A DNA stretch of 48,920 nucleotides from an uncultured Clostridia bacterium (lineage in GTDB: Bacteria > Bacillota > Clostridia > Christensenellales > Borkfalkiaceae). The stretch lies in NCBI GenBank assembly GCA_947630115.1, contig CANRGG010000012.1:1-48920 (forward strand), written 5' to 3'. Shown piece after piece: positions 1-8,437 of this stretch. Made by a program: the position numbers and the translations under genes. Each line of letters opens with the position of its first letter. The stretch's first letter is position 1. The notes beneath the pieces are model-generated. The model was not told the origin of the DNA. It was given only the letters and a program-made list of their open reading frames with translations, and ran no database searches.

Positions 1-874
1 CCGGATGGACGACGCTCGTGCCGCCGCCGCAGAGGGAGACGGTCGTCGCCGTGTGGTGAGGCGTGCGGAACGGCCGTTCCGAAACGATCCCCTCCTCCCC
101 GAGAATGCCCGCGACGGAATGGATCTTGGTGATCTCGAGCGCCTCTTCGAAGGTGAGATCGGGCATGATCGAGGGAATGCAGCGTGCCAGCATGGTCTTG
201 CCCGTGCCGGGCGGCCCGATCATGAGCAGGTTGTGCCCGCCGGCGACGGCGATCTCGAGCGCGCGCCGCGCGATGGGCTGTCCTTTGACAAATTTGAGGT
301 CGAAAGAGCTCTCCCGCTTCGCCGAAAAATCGTATTCCGCCGTTTTGAGCGGCTCGATCGGGCTGACGCCGAGAAGATGCAGCAAAACATCGTTGAGCGT
401 CGCCGCGGGATAAATCTCGGCACCGCTCAAAAACCGCGCCTCCTTCTCGTTCGCCTTGGGCACGACGAACTTCCGAAATCCCGCGTCCCTTGCGGAAATG
501 AGAATGGGGAGTAGCCCCCCGACCGGGCGGAGCTCCCCGCCCAGCGAAAGCTCCCCGAGGAACACATATTCGTCGGTGTCCGTGCCGATGAGCTGGCCGT
601 TCGCCTGAAGCAGGCTGAGCGCGACCGCCAAATCGAAGGACGCGCCCTCTTTCCGAATATCGGCGGGCGCGAAATTGACGGTGATCTTATTGACGGGGAA
701 AGAAAGCCCGCTGTTTTTGAGCGCGGAGCGCACGCGCTCCTTGGACTCCTTGACGGCGGCGTCGGGGAGCCCGACCATCTCATAGGCGGGCAGCCCCTTG
801 TTGACATCCGTTTCCACTTCGACGGGCACACCTTCGAGCCCGTTGAGCGTAAAGCAATGAATTTTGGCGATCAT
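1..874 (-). CDS. comM: ComM/YifB family Mg-chelatase-like AAA+ ATPase, 3' part cut by window edge
   Basis: The 291 visible codons are the N-terminal half to two thirds of a YifB/ComM protein (family about 500 residues). The protein starts MIAKIHCFTLNGLEG. The N-terminal Lon-protease-like domain, with the typical VEVETDVNKGLPAYEMVGLPD stretch, is followed by the AAA+ core, where GGHNLLMIGPPGTGKTM is the Walker A motif and FRTPHHTAT the family signature. ComM is a hexameric helicase that promotes branch migration during natural transformation; in Firmicutes the role is poorly tested. The start is supported by an SD of GAGGAAG type seven or so bases upstream. It lies 37 bases downstream of the membrane protein at 912-2954 and could be co-transcribed. 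The C-terminal Mg_chelatase_C domain lies outside the window. Confidence 0.93.
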   Translation of the reverse strand, partial: MIAKIHCFTLNGLEGVPVEVETDVNKGLPAYEMVGLPDAAVKESKERVRSALKNSGLSFPVNKITVNFAPADIRKEGASFDLAVALSLLQANGQLIGTDTDEYVFLGELSLGGELRPVGGLLPILISARDAGFRKFVVPKANEKEARFLSGAEIYPAATLNDVLLHLLGVSPIEPLKTAEYDFSAKRESSFDLKFVKGQPIARRALEIAVAGGHNLLMIGPPGTGKTMLARCIPSIMPDLTFEEALEITKIHSVAGILGEEGIVSERPFRTPHHTATTVSLCGGGTSVVHP

Positions 875-911
875 GCTTTCTTCCTCTTTTGCAAGCGGGA
901 TTTGTTTCCGA

Positions 912-2954
912 TTATCGGAAGAGCGCGTTCATCAAAGCGGCGGGCAGCGGAATGGAGAACACAAACGCCGCAAAGACGGCAAAGCAGACGAGCCCGACCG
1001 CAAAACAGACATAGACGAGCTTTCTGTGCGTCCGTGCAGGCGCAGCGCCGTCCGTCGTTTCATCCGGCGCGCCGTCGAAGAGGTTCGCAAACAGCCGCGC
1101 CGCAAACAGGAACAGGAAAAGATAGGCAAGGAACAAAAATCCCACGCCGCCGCCCGCAAACGAAGCCGTGACAAGCGAAAGCGCAAAGCCGACGAGCAGG
1201 ATCAGCGTCCCATAGAGCGCGCCGTTTCCGCCGTCCTTGTTCTTTGCAAGGCGGACGATCGAAAAGATGAGCCCCGCAAGTCCCGCCAGAACGGGCGCGA
1301 TCGCGATCAGATAGCCCGCCGACGTGACGGCATAGAGATCTCCCGCGCCTTGGAAGATCGGATAGAGCGGGTTCCACACGCCCGGCATGCCCGAGACGGC
1401 AGTCGGGACAAACGCGCCCGCAAAGCCCTTCCAGAGATAGGTGAAGAGATTGCGCGACACTCCGCCGCCGTACACCTTTCCGTACACGCCGTAGAGCGGC
1501 AGCGCGGAGAGCACCCCGACGAGCAGCGCCCCGAGCAGGAACACGGCGGGGAACACGGCGATCGCCGCGGTCTTTTTGAATTTGGTCTCGTTGAGAACTC
1601 TCGCGACCTTCTGCATGCCCGGTTTCTTGGCGTTTTCGCCCTCGGGATCGGCCGCTTGTTCCCGTTCGGCTTCCTCGATCGCCGAATCGAGCAGCGCGCG
1701 CCCGCGCCGGCTCTCCCGGACGACCCCCGCCGCAAAGAGCGCGACGATCCCGAGCACGGGAAGGAGGAACGCTCCGCTCACGCAGACCGCGAGCGCCGCG
1801 AACAGCCCGCTCAGAAGAACGGGAACCGCCGCGGAGAATTTGGCCTTTTTCATGCCCTCTTCGAAGAATTGATAGCCGAAATACAGCGCCGCCGCGGTAA
1901 AGAACACTCCGATCATGATCGGCGTCCCGAAATGCCCGAGGCTGAACGGAATGCCCGCGAGCAGATAGATCACGGCAAAGAACAAGCCCGCCCTGTCGCT
2001 CTTGAAGAGCTTCCTTGCCAGCAGCCCGCCGAAAACGAGCACGCCGAAGGAGGCGAGGAAGGACATAAATCTCAGCCCGAAGGGGCTCATGCCGAAGATC
2101 GCCGTCCCGAGCGCGACAAGATCGAGCCCGAAGGCGTTATATTCGGACGCAAGATGATACACATTGTCGGAAAGATAGACGTCCTGCCGCATTTCCGCGA
2201 CCGTCGAAAGGACCGCCGCCTCCTCCTTGCCGAAACGGAAATAGGAGGATTGGAACGCGTTGGGAATGGATTGGCTGTCCACGACGGCAGAAGCCTTCTT
2301 CACCGCCTCCTCGTCGGTCTCGCCCTCCCGCTTCGGAAGGTTGGAAGAGGAAGCGTACACTTCCGCATTCAGAACGACCTCTTTCCCGATGAAATCCGGG
2401 GAATCGGACGCCGGTTTTTCCGCCGCGACAAAGACGATCTCGTTGACGAGGATGTCGCCCCCCTCCGCACGCAGCTGGAAATAGGGATAGGTCGCAAGCC
2501 GCCAGTTGGTCTCGGGATTGATCTCCACCCAGTTGAACAGCGCGCCGTCGGTGTAGTTCGCCGTCCCTTCCAGCCCCTCCTCGAGATACATGTTGACATA
2601 TTTGATGTCAACGGAGCTGTAAAAGTCGGAAGTGGACGAGGGCCCCCGCCCGATCTTGAGGGTCGCCGGCTTGCCGTATTCGTTGTAGACCGTTCCGGCA
2701 TTGACAAAAATACGCTTGATATAGAGATCCTTATGCTCATGGTCCTCCTCGCCGTGGCCGGGCTCCGTGATATGCAGCACGACGGCGGGCTGTTTCCCGT
2801 CGCCGCTGCGCTTCATGGGCAGCCGGTAGGAATCCCCCGTCGAACAGAAGGAGCCGAGCGTGCCGAGCCCGACAACGAGAAAGACGAGCGAAAGGATCCA
2901 AAAGACACGCATGCAGCGTGAAAGATTTTTCCAAAAGAGCGGTTTCTGCTTCAT
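912..2954 (-). CDS. PMT-like GT-C membrane protein with extracytoplasmic beta-sandwich insert, probably catalytically degenerate
   Basis: This is a 680-residue polytopic protein. One membrane segment near residues 17-37 is followed by an exported region (about 40-255) whose residues 75-180 look like a beta-sandwich carbohydrate-binding module, then about ten hydrophobic segments to the C-terminus. Residues 277-299 (LDLVALGTAIFGMSPFGLR) match the stretch after the HPPLGK loop in protein O-mannosyltransferases of GT39, so the fold is GT-C. However, where clostridial PMT relatives have an Asp-Glu pair after YF, this protein has Arg240-Phe241, and HPPLGK is replaced by YNAFGL. It may therefore be a non-catalytic partner or have changed specificity. 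A charged insert (about 415-455) separates membrane segments. The SD is AAGGAAAC. It has its own promoter (2988-3016). Confidence 0.7.
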   Translation of the reverse strand: MKQKPLFWKNLSRCMRVFWILSLVFLVVGLGTLGSFCSTGDSYRLPMKRSGDGKQPAVVLHITEPGHGEEDHEHKDLYIKRIFVNAGTVYNEYGKPATLKIGRGPSSTSDFYSSVDIKYVNMYLEEGLEGTANYTDGALFNWVEINPETNWRLATYPYFQLRAEGGDILVNEIVFVAAEKPASDSPDFIGKEVVLNAEVYASSSNLPKREGETDEEAVKKASAVVDSQSIPNAFQSSYFRFGKEEAAVLSTVAEMRQDVYLSDNVYHLASEYNAFGLDLVALGTAIFGMSPFGLRFMSFLASFGVLVFGGLLARKLFKSDRAGLFFAVIYLLAGIPFSLGHFGTPIMIGVFFTAAALYFGYQFFEEGMKKAKFSAAVPVLLSGLFAALAVCVSGAFLLPVLGIVALFAAGVVRESRRGRALLDSAIEEAEREQAADPEGENAKKPGMQKVARVLNETKFKKTAAIAVFPAVFLLGALLVGVLSALPLYGVYGKVYGGGVSRNLFTYLWKGFAGAFVPTAVSGMPGVWNPLYPIFQGAGDLYAVTSAGYLIAIAPVLAGLAGLIFSIVRLAKNKDGGNGALYGTLILLVGFALSLVTASFAGGGVGFLFLAYLFLFLFAARLFANLFDGAPDETTDGAAPARTHRKLVYVCFAVGLVCFAVFAAFVFSIPLPAALMNALFR

Positions 2955-2987
2955 AGAAGTGTTTCCTTATTATGAGAGTTCTCTCTT

Positions 2988-3016
2988 ATTCTAACCGATA
3001 ACCCGCAAAAAGTAAA
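2988..3016 (-). promoter_or_regulatory. Sigma-A promoter for the GT-C protein
   Basis: On the minus strand, TTTACT (3011-3016), a 17-base spacer and TAGAAT (2988-2993). A short inverted repeat, GAGAG-TT-CTCTC (2974-2985), lies where transcription would start and may be an operator or a 5' mRNA hairpin. Confidence 0.55.
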
Positions 3017-3079
3017 CGGTTTTTCGGCTTTTTCGCGAAATTTTTTCCGGAAGCGGAAAAAAGCGGCAAGTTTTTCGGG

Positions 3080-3117
3080 GAAAAACAAAACGGCTTGCGC
3101 CTGAACGCAAACCGTTT
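3080..3117 (-). terminator. Rho-independent terminator of rplS
   Basis: Arms at 3088-3099 and 3106-3117 form a 12-pair stem with one G-T wobble and a six-base loop. On the minus strand it is followed by TGTTTTT. It lies just after the rplS stop codon. Confidence 0.85.
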
Positions 3118-3127
3118 GTCTTTTCGA

Positions 3128-3472
3128 TCATTTCAATTCCTTGATCTTGGCCGCTCTGCCCGTCCTGCCCCTGAGGTAATAGAGCTTCGCCCTTCTCACC
3201 TTGCCGCTTCTTACGACGGTGACATAGGCGACCTTGGGGGAATGGAGCGGGAAGCAGCGCTCCACGCCGACGCCAAAGGAAAGACGGCGCACGGTGAACG
3301 TTTCGCGGATCCCGCCGTGCTTTTTCGCGAGCACGACGCCCTCGAAGTTCTGAATTCTTTCCTTTCCGCCTTCGATGATGCGATAGCCGACTTTCACGGT
3401 ATCGCCGACGTTGAACTGAGGGGCGTTTTCCTTCAAGCCCTCTCTCTCGATCGCCTCGATAAGACCTTTCAT
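3128..3472 (-). CDS. rplS: 50S ribosomal protein L19
   Basis: L19 sits at the 30S-50S interface. The 114-residue protein matches the family in length and content: [16 protein letters not shown] at the start, [36 protein letters not shown], and the basic end [20 protein letters not shown] place the start at the ATG at 3472, since GGAGG lies eight bases before it; the frame stays open to a TTG at 3499, but that adds residues absent from L19. It is transcribed alone between its own promoter and terminator. In many Firmicutes rplS closes an rpsP-rimM-trmD-rplS operon; here rpsP is 12 kb away. Confidence 0.98.
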   Translation of the reverse strand: MKGLIEAIEREGLKENAPQFNVGDTVKVGYRIIEGGKERIQNFEGVVLAKKHGGIRETFTVRRLSFGVGVERCFPLHSPKVAYVTVVRSGKVRRAKLYYLRGRTGRAAKIKELK

Positions 3473-3571
3473 CTGAGTAAACCTCCGTATCCTTTCCAAA
3501 GACGTTCATTCCCGTTCTTGAATTGACGCTGTTTTGCGCCGCGGCAGAGGAACGCCCGAAATCACCTGTCC

Positions 3572-3600
3572 ATTATATCGGAAATTTTCGGAAAAATCAA
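3572..3600 (-). promoter_or_regulatory. Sigma-A promoter of rplS
   Basis: TTGATT (3595-3600), a 17-base spacer and TATAAT (3572-3577) on the minus strand. The -35 box overlaps the last codons of the upstream vanW-family gene. The predicted leader is about 90 bases, so a short L19 leader structure is possible, though I see no clear stem. Confidence 0.8.
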
Positions 3601-4910
3601 TCGTTTTTGCCCGCTTCGGGAATTTTTTCGAAGGAATTTTGTATATTTTCCGATCCGACAAGGCTCTCCTGCCCTTCTTTCGGGACACTCTCCCCCGCTT
3701 TCGGGACGGGAAGGGCGCCCCTCTTCCCGCGAACGGCGGCATAGCAGTCCCGTCGGATCCTCGTCCGCGAAAGGAGCCTGCCCCCTTTGTCGGTGACGAT
3801 GAGATAGCTCTCGCTCTTGATCCCCTCCTTCTCCCGCCGAAGCTCTCCGCTCTCCCCTTCGACGATCTCGGGCTCGGGCGGGCTGATCCGCGCCAGGGTG
3901 ACGCTCTCCGTCCGGTACGTCCTTCCGTCCGGCATTCCGTACACCGAAAAGGTGACGCTTCCCCCCTCCGCGCCGCCGAGAAGATACACGGGAAAAGCAT
4001 AGGGATTGAGGAAGCGCAGATCGCTCGAAGAGGAGACCATGGCGTCGAGGGAGGGCGGAACATAGCCGACGGACAGGGAATGGGCATGCGACTCGGTGAT
4101 TGTGAGCCCTGCGCGAAGCGCCGCGCCAAATAACGTGGTGCTCGTCTGGCAGACGCCGCCGCCGACCCCGGGGACGAACTCCCCCTCATAGATGACGTTT
4201 GCAATCTCGAACCCGTTCTCCGCGGTGCGGGCGCCGACCGTTTTGTTGAAGGAGAATTCCTCCCCGGGCAAGATCACGCTGCCCGAGATCTTCTCCGCGG
4301 CGAGGGCGATGTTCCGGCTGCGCGGTGCGTTCTGAGGATCGAACGCCGTCGAAAAAGAGGCGAGCTTTCTTGTCCTCTTTCTGAGCATTTCCTCGGTGAC
4401 GGCGGGCAGATAGGAGCGGGTTTTCAGGGACAGCTCGCAGCGTTCCCGGGAGAGCCCCTCCTGCGCGTCTTCGAGCAGCGCGCCGTAATCGCAGGCGATC
4501 CCGCTCTTTCCCGGGGAATAGGTGAACCCCGCGCGGGAAAAGCCCAGTTCCGCCGGGATCGCCGTCTCCGAATTTCGGGCGCAGACCTCTTGCAGCGTCC
4601 CCTCCATGTCCGCCCAGCGGCGGGTGAAGGAGAGCGTGAGCTTTTCATCGCGCTTTGCCCGACGGACGAGTTCGGCGGCGTCGTCCGCCACGGGAAGATC
4701 GAAAAAAAGATCCCCCTTGGGGGCGTGGATGACGACGGGAAGAACGCGCGTGGCAAGATCTTCCCGCAAGATCTTCTCCGCCGCGGCATAGGGAAGTCCG
4801 CCGACTTCGATCCCGTCGATGACGACGCCGCTTTTCACGCGCCCGAAGCCGGAACAGAGAGCGGCGTTCCCCAGAAAGAGGAACGCCGCCGCAACAGAAA
4901 GTATTTGCAT
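3597..4910 (-). CDS. VanW family protein
   Basis: This 437-residue protein has an N-terminal signal or anchor (residues 1-20), a region resembling the peptidoglycan-binding-like domain found before VanW (about 28-170), then the VanW core: LASFSTAFD, NIALAAEKISGSVILPGEEFSFNKTVG, VPGVGGGVCQTSTTLFGAALRAGL and the SHAHSLSVGYVPPSLDAMV stretch. A G5-like strand region follows (about 335-365), with a charged tail. VanW proteins occur in some vancomycin-resistance clusters but are widespread in Clostridia with no proven activity. An extracytoplasmic cell-wall role is likely. The SD GGAAAGGA precedes the ATG, and the gene lies 18 bases after the PHP gene, so it is probably in the recF-PHP-vanW transcript. 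Confidence 0.9.
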   Translation of the reverse strand: MQILSVAAAFLFLGNAALCSGFGRVKSGVVIDGIEVGGLPYAAAEKILREDLATRVLPVVIHAPKGDLFFDLPVADDAAELVRRAKRDEKLTLSFTRRWADMEGTLQEVCARNSETAIPAELGFSRAGFTYSPGKSGIACDYGALLEDAQEGLSRERCELSLKTRSYLPAVTEEMLRKRTRKLASFSTAFDPQNAPRSRNIALAAEKISGSVILPGEEFSFNKTVGARTAENGFEIANVIYEGEFVPGVGGGVCQTSTTLFGAALRAGLTITESHAHSLSVGYVPPSLDAMVSSSSDLRFLNPYAFPVYLLGGAEGGSVTFSVYGMPDGRTYRTESVTLARISPPEPEIVEGESGELRREKEGIKSESYLIVTDKGGRLLSRTRIRRDCYAAVRGKRGALPVPKAGESVPKEGQESLVGSENIQNSFEKIPEAGKND

Positions 4911-4928
4911 ATGTCCTTTCCCCCTGAT

Positions 4929-5750
4929 TTAAGGGAGGACTCTCGCAAGGAAATTTTCGTCGGCCTCGTAGTCGGGCTTGCCGAACACGGGCTTCCCGCC
5001 GTCGAAGTGGAAGTCCGATCCGCCCGTGATGTAGAGATGATGTTTGCGGGCAAAGTCGAGATAGTCCTCCGTCTCTTCGGCAGTATGTGTGGTGTAATAG
5101 CATTCTATTCCGTCGATACCGTTTTTCACGAGCCGATCCAGAAGATCGTGCTTGCCCTCGAGCCTCATCCGTCCGGGATGGGCGAGCACGGCGACGCCGC
5201 CGAGCTCATGGATGACGTCGATCGCCTCCTCGGGAACGGGACGGCGGGGCGCCACATAGCAAGGCTTGTTTTTGTCGAACGCCTCCTTGAAAAGGTCGAT
5301 CCCGTTGCCCGTTCTGCCGAGGCGCTTGGCAACGGCGCGGACGGTGTACATGGGATGAAGGACGTTCCCCGCGAGGCAGCACTGCTCCTCGACGTCGCGC
5401 ATGGTGCAGTCGATCCCGAAATAACTGTTCGCGGCTTTCAGGAGCTTTTCCGCCCGTTCCACCGCCTCCTCCTTGCGCTTTTCCACGAAATATTCGTAGG
5501 CTTTCCCCATCGAGCAGGAGTAGCCGAGGATATGTACCTTTCTGTCGGAGACGGTCGAGACCTCCCAGCCCCGCAGATACGGAAGCCCGCATTCCTTCAT
5601 CGCCGACTCTTTCTCGTCCTCGCCCCCCATGTTGTCATGATCGGTGACGCAGATGAGCCCGAGCCCCTCTTCTTTCGCCCGTTTGGCAAGCTCGAGGGGG
5701 GTGTGGATCCCGTCCGAATACACGGAATGCAGATGCAGATCAGCTTTCAT
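4929..5750 (-). CDS. PHP-domain metal-dependent phosphoesterase
   Basis: This is a 273-residue PHP protein of the YciV/RNase AM-like group. These enzymes use a trinuclear metal site to hydrolyse nucleotide or short-RNA phosphates; the substrate here is unknown. Metal ligands visible are DLHLHSVYSDG at residues 4-14, CVTDHDN, the Glu in GWEVST, VLAHPGR and the final SDFHFDGGK. The ATG at 5750 lies eleven bases inside the end of recF, with AAGGA upstream inside recF, so translation is probably coupled. An upstream in-frame extension exists but precedes the conserved DLHLHS start and lacks an SD. Confidence 0.92.
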   Translation of the reverse strand: MKADLHLHSVYSDGIHTPLELAKRAKEEGLGLICVTDHDNMGGEDEKESAMKECGLPYLRGWEVSTVSDRKVHILGYSCSMGKAYEYFVEKRKEEAVERAEKLLKAANSYFGIDCTMRDVEEQCCLAGNVLHPMYTVRAVAKRLGRTGNGIDLFKEAFDKNKPCYVAPRRPVPEEAIDVIHELGGVAVLAHPGRMRLEGKHDLLDRLVKNGIDGIECYYTTHTAEETEDYLDFARKHHLYITGGSDFHFDGGKPVFGKPDYEADENFLARVLP

Positions 5751-6831
5751 AAATGATTTTTCCTTCCCGTAATTTGAATTTTTTGAGAGTTTTGCCGAAC
5801 AGAAGCCGCTCGGCATGGGTGCAGGTCAGAATGCACTGCACGCCCTCGGTACGTTCGAGCAATTTCCTGCGGCGCGCGAGATCGAGCTCGCTCATCACGT
5901 CGTCTAAAATGAGGATGGGCGGCTCCCCCGTCAGTTCCTTGAAGATCTCGAGCTCTGCGAGCTTCATCGAGAGGGCGGCGGTGCGGGTCTGCCCCTGCGA
6001 GGCGTATCCCCGCGCGTCCGTGCCGTCGATCTCGATCTTCACATCGTCCCGGTGCGGGCCGACGGTGGTAAAGCCCAGCCTTAAATCCCGTTCATAGGCG
6101 TTTTCCAGCTCGCGCAGAAGCCGTTTTGCGATCTTCTCCTCCCCTTCGGGATAGCTGTCGTCGAACCCGAGGGAAAGGGTCTCCGCGCCGTCCGTCAGAA
6201 AGGCGTGCGCCTCGGCGGCCAGCGGGGAGAGCCGGCTCAAATATTCCCTCCGCTTTGCGATGATCGACGCGGCATAGCGCGAGAGCTGTTCGTCCCAGAC
6301 GGGGAGCGTTTCGAGGACGAGGCCGGCGTCCCGGTTTTTGAGCAGGTTGTTCCGCTGTTCGAGAATTTTGTTATAGCGGAGCAACGCCGAGGCATACGCC
6401 TTCGAAGTCTGCGAAATGGACAGATTGAGAAAGCGGCGGCGCTCGTCGGGACCGTCCTGCACGATACGCAGCTCTCCGGGCGAAAAAAAGACGCTCTTCA
6501 TGTTCCCAAGAAAATCGACGGCGCGCGATACCTTGTTGCCGTTGAGATAGAGCTCCCGCCGGTTTTCGAACAGGCGCGCTTCCAAAACCGTCCGCCCGAA
6601 ACGGCTCTCCGTCTCGGCGCGGAGGGACGCAGAGCTTTCGCCCAGCCGAATGAGCTGTTTGTCGTGCCGGATCCGCAGCGACGCCCCCGTGCAGAGATAA
6701 AAGACCGCTTCGGCGCAGTTGGTCTTGCCCTGCGCGTTCCGCCCGAAGAGCACGTTCACCCCTTCCGAAAAGCGGAACGTCTCCTCTTTGTAGTTTCTGA
6801 AATTGTGCAGCGTCAAATTTTTGATAATCAC
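5740..6831 (-). CDS. recF: DNA replication and repair protein RecF
   Basis: RecF loads RecA at single-strand gaps together with RecO and RecR. The 363-residue length is typical. Walker A is GRNAQGKT at residues 30-37, the ABC signature region is YASQGQTRTAALSMKLAE, and Walker B is ILILDDVMSELD. The start is a GTG (MIIKNLTLHNFRNY is the canonical N-terminus); the SD is weak (GGA about ten bases upstream). The gene is unusual in position: it is divergent from dnaA, whereas the common order is dnaA-dnaN-recF on one strand. It is the first gene of a transcript with the PHP and VanW genes. Confidence 0.98.
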   Translation of the reverse strand: MIIKNLTLHNFRNYKEETFRFSEGVNVLFGRNAQGKTNCAEAVFYLCTGASLRIRHDKQLIRLGESSASLRAETESRFGRTVLEARLFENRRELYLNGNKVSRAVDFLGNMKSVFFSPGELRIVQDGPDERRRFLNLSISQTSKAYASALLRYNKILEQRNNLLKNRDAGLVLETLPVWDEQLSRYAASIIAKRREYLSRLSPLAAEAHAFLTDGAETLSLGFDDSYPEGEEKIAKRLLRELENAYERDLRLGFTTVGPHRDDVKIEIDGTDARGYASQGQTRTAALSMKLAELEIFKELTGEPPILILDDVMSELDLARRRKLLERTEGVQCILTCTHAERLLFGKTLKKFKLREGKIIYES

Positions 6832-6852
6832 CGAAGTTTTTCCGAAATACGC

Positions 6853-6881
6853 TTTCTTTTTTCCCCGATTTATGCTATAAT
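6853..6881 (+). promoter_or_regulatory. Candidate dnaA promoter with extended -10
   Basis: TGCTATAAT (6873-6881) is a good extended -10. The -35 (TTTCTT, 6853-6858, 17 bases upstream) is poor, as is usual with extended -10 promoters. The leader to dnaA would be about 160 bases. Confidence 0.5.
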
Positions 6882-7004
6882 CAACTCATGGCTTTTTCCT
6901 CGCGGGAAGATCCCGCCGGAAAAGTTTCCCGGGCGGCTGTCCCGGCTCCCCCTTCCGCGGGGACAAACCTTGGAAATCGCCGCCAATTTTCGACACCTTT
7001 ATCC

Positions 7005-7032
7005 ATTATATCAAAAAATAGTAAAAAGTAAA
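7005..7032 (-). promoter_or_regulatory. Candidate recF promoter
   Basis: On the minus strand, TTTACT (7027-7032), a 16-base spacer and TATAAT (7005-7010). It gives a leader of about 165 bases before recF. The 218-base gap between recF and dnaA holds these two face-to-face promoters and one poor DnaA-box match (TTATCCATT, 6999-7007), and nothing else I can recognise. Confidence 0.5.
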
Positions 7033-7049
7033 GCGTTTGCGAGGGTAAA

Positions 7050-8396
7050 ATGGAAGAAAATTCTCAATTAGAGTTTTATTGGAACAAAATCAAGGCGCGC
7101 GCCGAGAAATTGATCAACGCCGTTTCGTTCAGTTCGTTCATCGAGGATCTGGAACCGACGGACGTCGTGAACAAAAAACTCGTTCTGAAAGCGGGGACGG
7201 AGGTCGTCGCAAAGACGGTCGCGCAGCATCATCTTTCCCAGCTGAAGGAAGCTGCGGAATCGGCGGACATCGGGCTCAACGGCGTGATCATCGTCGTGGA
7301 CGGCAGCGACACCTATACGCTCGACGAACAGCCGGACGCCGCGATCGAGAACGACTTGAAGCCGGACGTCCGTTTTACCTTCGACAGTTTCGTGGTGGGG
7401 CCGGGGAACAAATTCGTCTATGCGGCGGCGAAGTCGGTCGCAGAGGCGCCCGGAGAGAATTTCAATCCTCTCTATATATACGGCGGGACGGGGCTCGGAA
7501 AGACCCATCTCATGCAGGCGATCGCAAACGAGATCGCCGAAAAAAAGCCGTCTCTCAAAGTGGTCTACACGACGAGCGAGAAATTCCTCAACGAATATGT
7601 GGACAGCATGTATGCGAAAAAGTCGGCGGGCACGGACAACGAGTTCCGCTTCCGCAACCGTTACCGCAACGTGGACGTGCTCATCATCGACGACATCCAG
7701 TTCTGGGCGGGCAAATACGGCGTGCAGGAGGCGTTCTTCCACACCTTCAACGAGCTCTTTGCCCAGCATAAGCAAATTGTCATCTCCTCGGACTGTCCCG
7801 CAAAGGAGCTGACCACCCTCGAAGAGCGGCTCCGGACCCGTTTCGAAGGCGGGCTCATCGCCGACATCCAGCCGCCGGACATCGAGACGAAGATCGCGAT
7901 CTTGAAGCGCAAAGCGCTCGAAAAGAAGTACATCCTGCCCGATGAAGTGCTCGCCTTTCTGGTGCGCAATTCGGACAACAACGTGCGCACCCTCGAAGGC
8001 CGGCTCAACAAGGTCATCTTCGCGAGCAAACTGCATGAGGAACCGATCACTTTGCAGCTTGCGGCGACGGCGCTCTCGGAGAGCGTGGACAACGCGCGGA
8101 CGCAGGAGGAGGTCACGAGCGAATCGGTCATGCGAGCGGTCTGCGCCTACTTCTCGGTGTCGAAGAGCGAGCTCGTCGGCAAGAGCAAGCGACAGGATCT
8201 TGTCCGGGCGCGGCAGGTCTGTATCTATCTTCTCTGTGACATGCTCGCCCTGCCCCTCGTCTCGATCGCCAAGGAGATGGGCCGGGATCATTCGACGATC
8301 ATCTATGCGCGCGACAAGATCGCCGAGCTCATGCGGGTGAACGACGTGATCGCAAAGGCGGTGACGGACGTCAAGAGCGCCGTCCTCAAACAATAA
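7050..8396 (+). CDS. dnaA: Chromosomal replication initiator DnaA
   Basis: DnaA binds DnaA boxes and melts the origin. The 448-residue protein has domain I (1-about 85), a short linker, and the AAA+ domain, with Walker A GGTGLGKT at 145-152 and Walker B VLIIDDIQF. Domain IV carries the DNA-binding signature KEMGRDHSTIIYARDKI. Two local departures from the usual text are SSDCPAKEL, where SSDRPPKEI is common, and YARDKI, where HACEKI is common. The SD GAGGG is only four bases from ATG. dnaN does not follow; mnmG does. A strong hairpin directly after the stop codon separates the two. Confidence 0.99.
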   Translation: MEENSQLEFYWNKIKARAEKLINAVSFSSFIEDLEPTDVVNKKLVLKAGTEVVAKTVAQHHLSQLKEAAESADIGLNGVIIVVDGSDTYTLDEQPDAAIENDLKPDVRFTFDSFVVGPGNKFVYAAAKSVAEAPGENFNPLYIYGGTGLGKTHLMQAIANEIAEKKPSLKVVYTTSEKFLNEYVDSMYAKKSAGTDNEFRFRNRYRNVDVLIIDDIQFWAGKYGVQEAFFHTFNELFAQHKQIVISSDCPAKELTTLEERLRTRFEGGLIADIQPPDIETKIAILKRKALEKKYILPDEVLAFLVRNSDNNVRTLEGRLNKVIFASKLHEEPITLQLAATALSESVDNARTQEEVTSESVMRAVCAYFSVSKSELVGKSKRQDLVRARQVCIYLLCDMLALPLVSIAKEMGRDHSTIIYARDKIAELMRVNDVIAKAVTDVKSAVLKQ

Positions 8397-8400
8397 AGGC

Positions 8401-8427
8401 GCGCGCCCCAAACGGGCGCGCTTTTTT
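8401..8427 (+). terminator. Terminator after dnaA
   Basis: GCGCGCCC (8401-8408) pairs with GGGCGCGC (8414-8421) over a five-base loop and is followed by six T. It ends only about three bases before the mnmG SD, so it lies wholly in the dnaA-mnmG gap and could also act as an attenuator for mnmG. Confidence 0.88.
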
Positions 8428-8437
8428 CGGAGAAATT

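Noticed and set aside
864-2921. Long open frame opposite the GT-C membrane protein
   Set aside because: Its translation is Arg- and Glu-rich low-complexity text typical of the antisense of a GC-rich gene, with no SD and no known family.
3473-3499. Upstream TTG start for L19
   Set aside because: It adds nine residues absent from the family, and GGAGG is placed for the ATG at 3472.
6999-7007. DnaA box TTATCCATT upstream of dnaA
   Set aside because: A single seven-of-nine match in an AT-rich stretch is not enough to call oriC.
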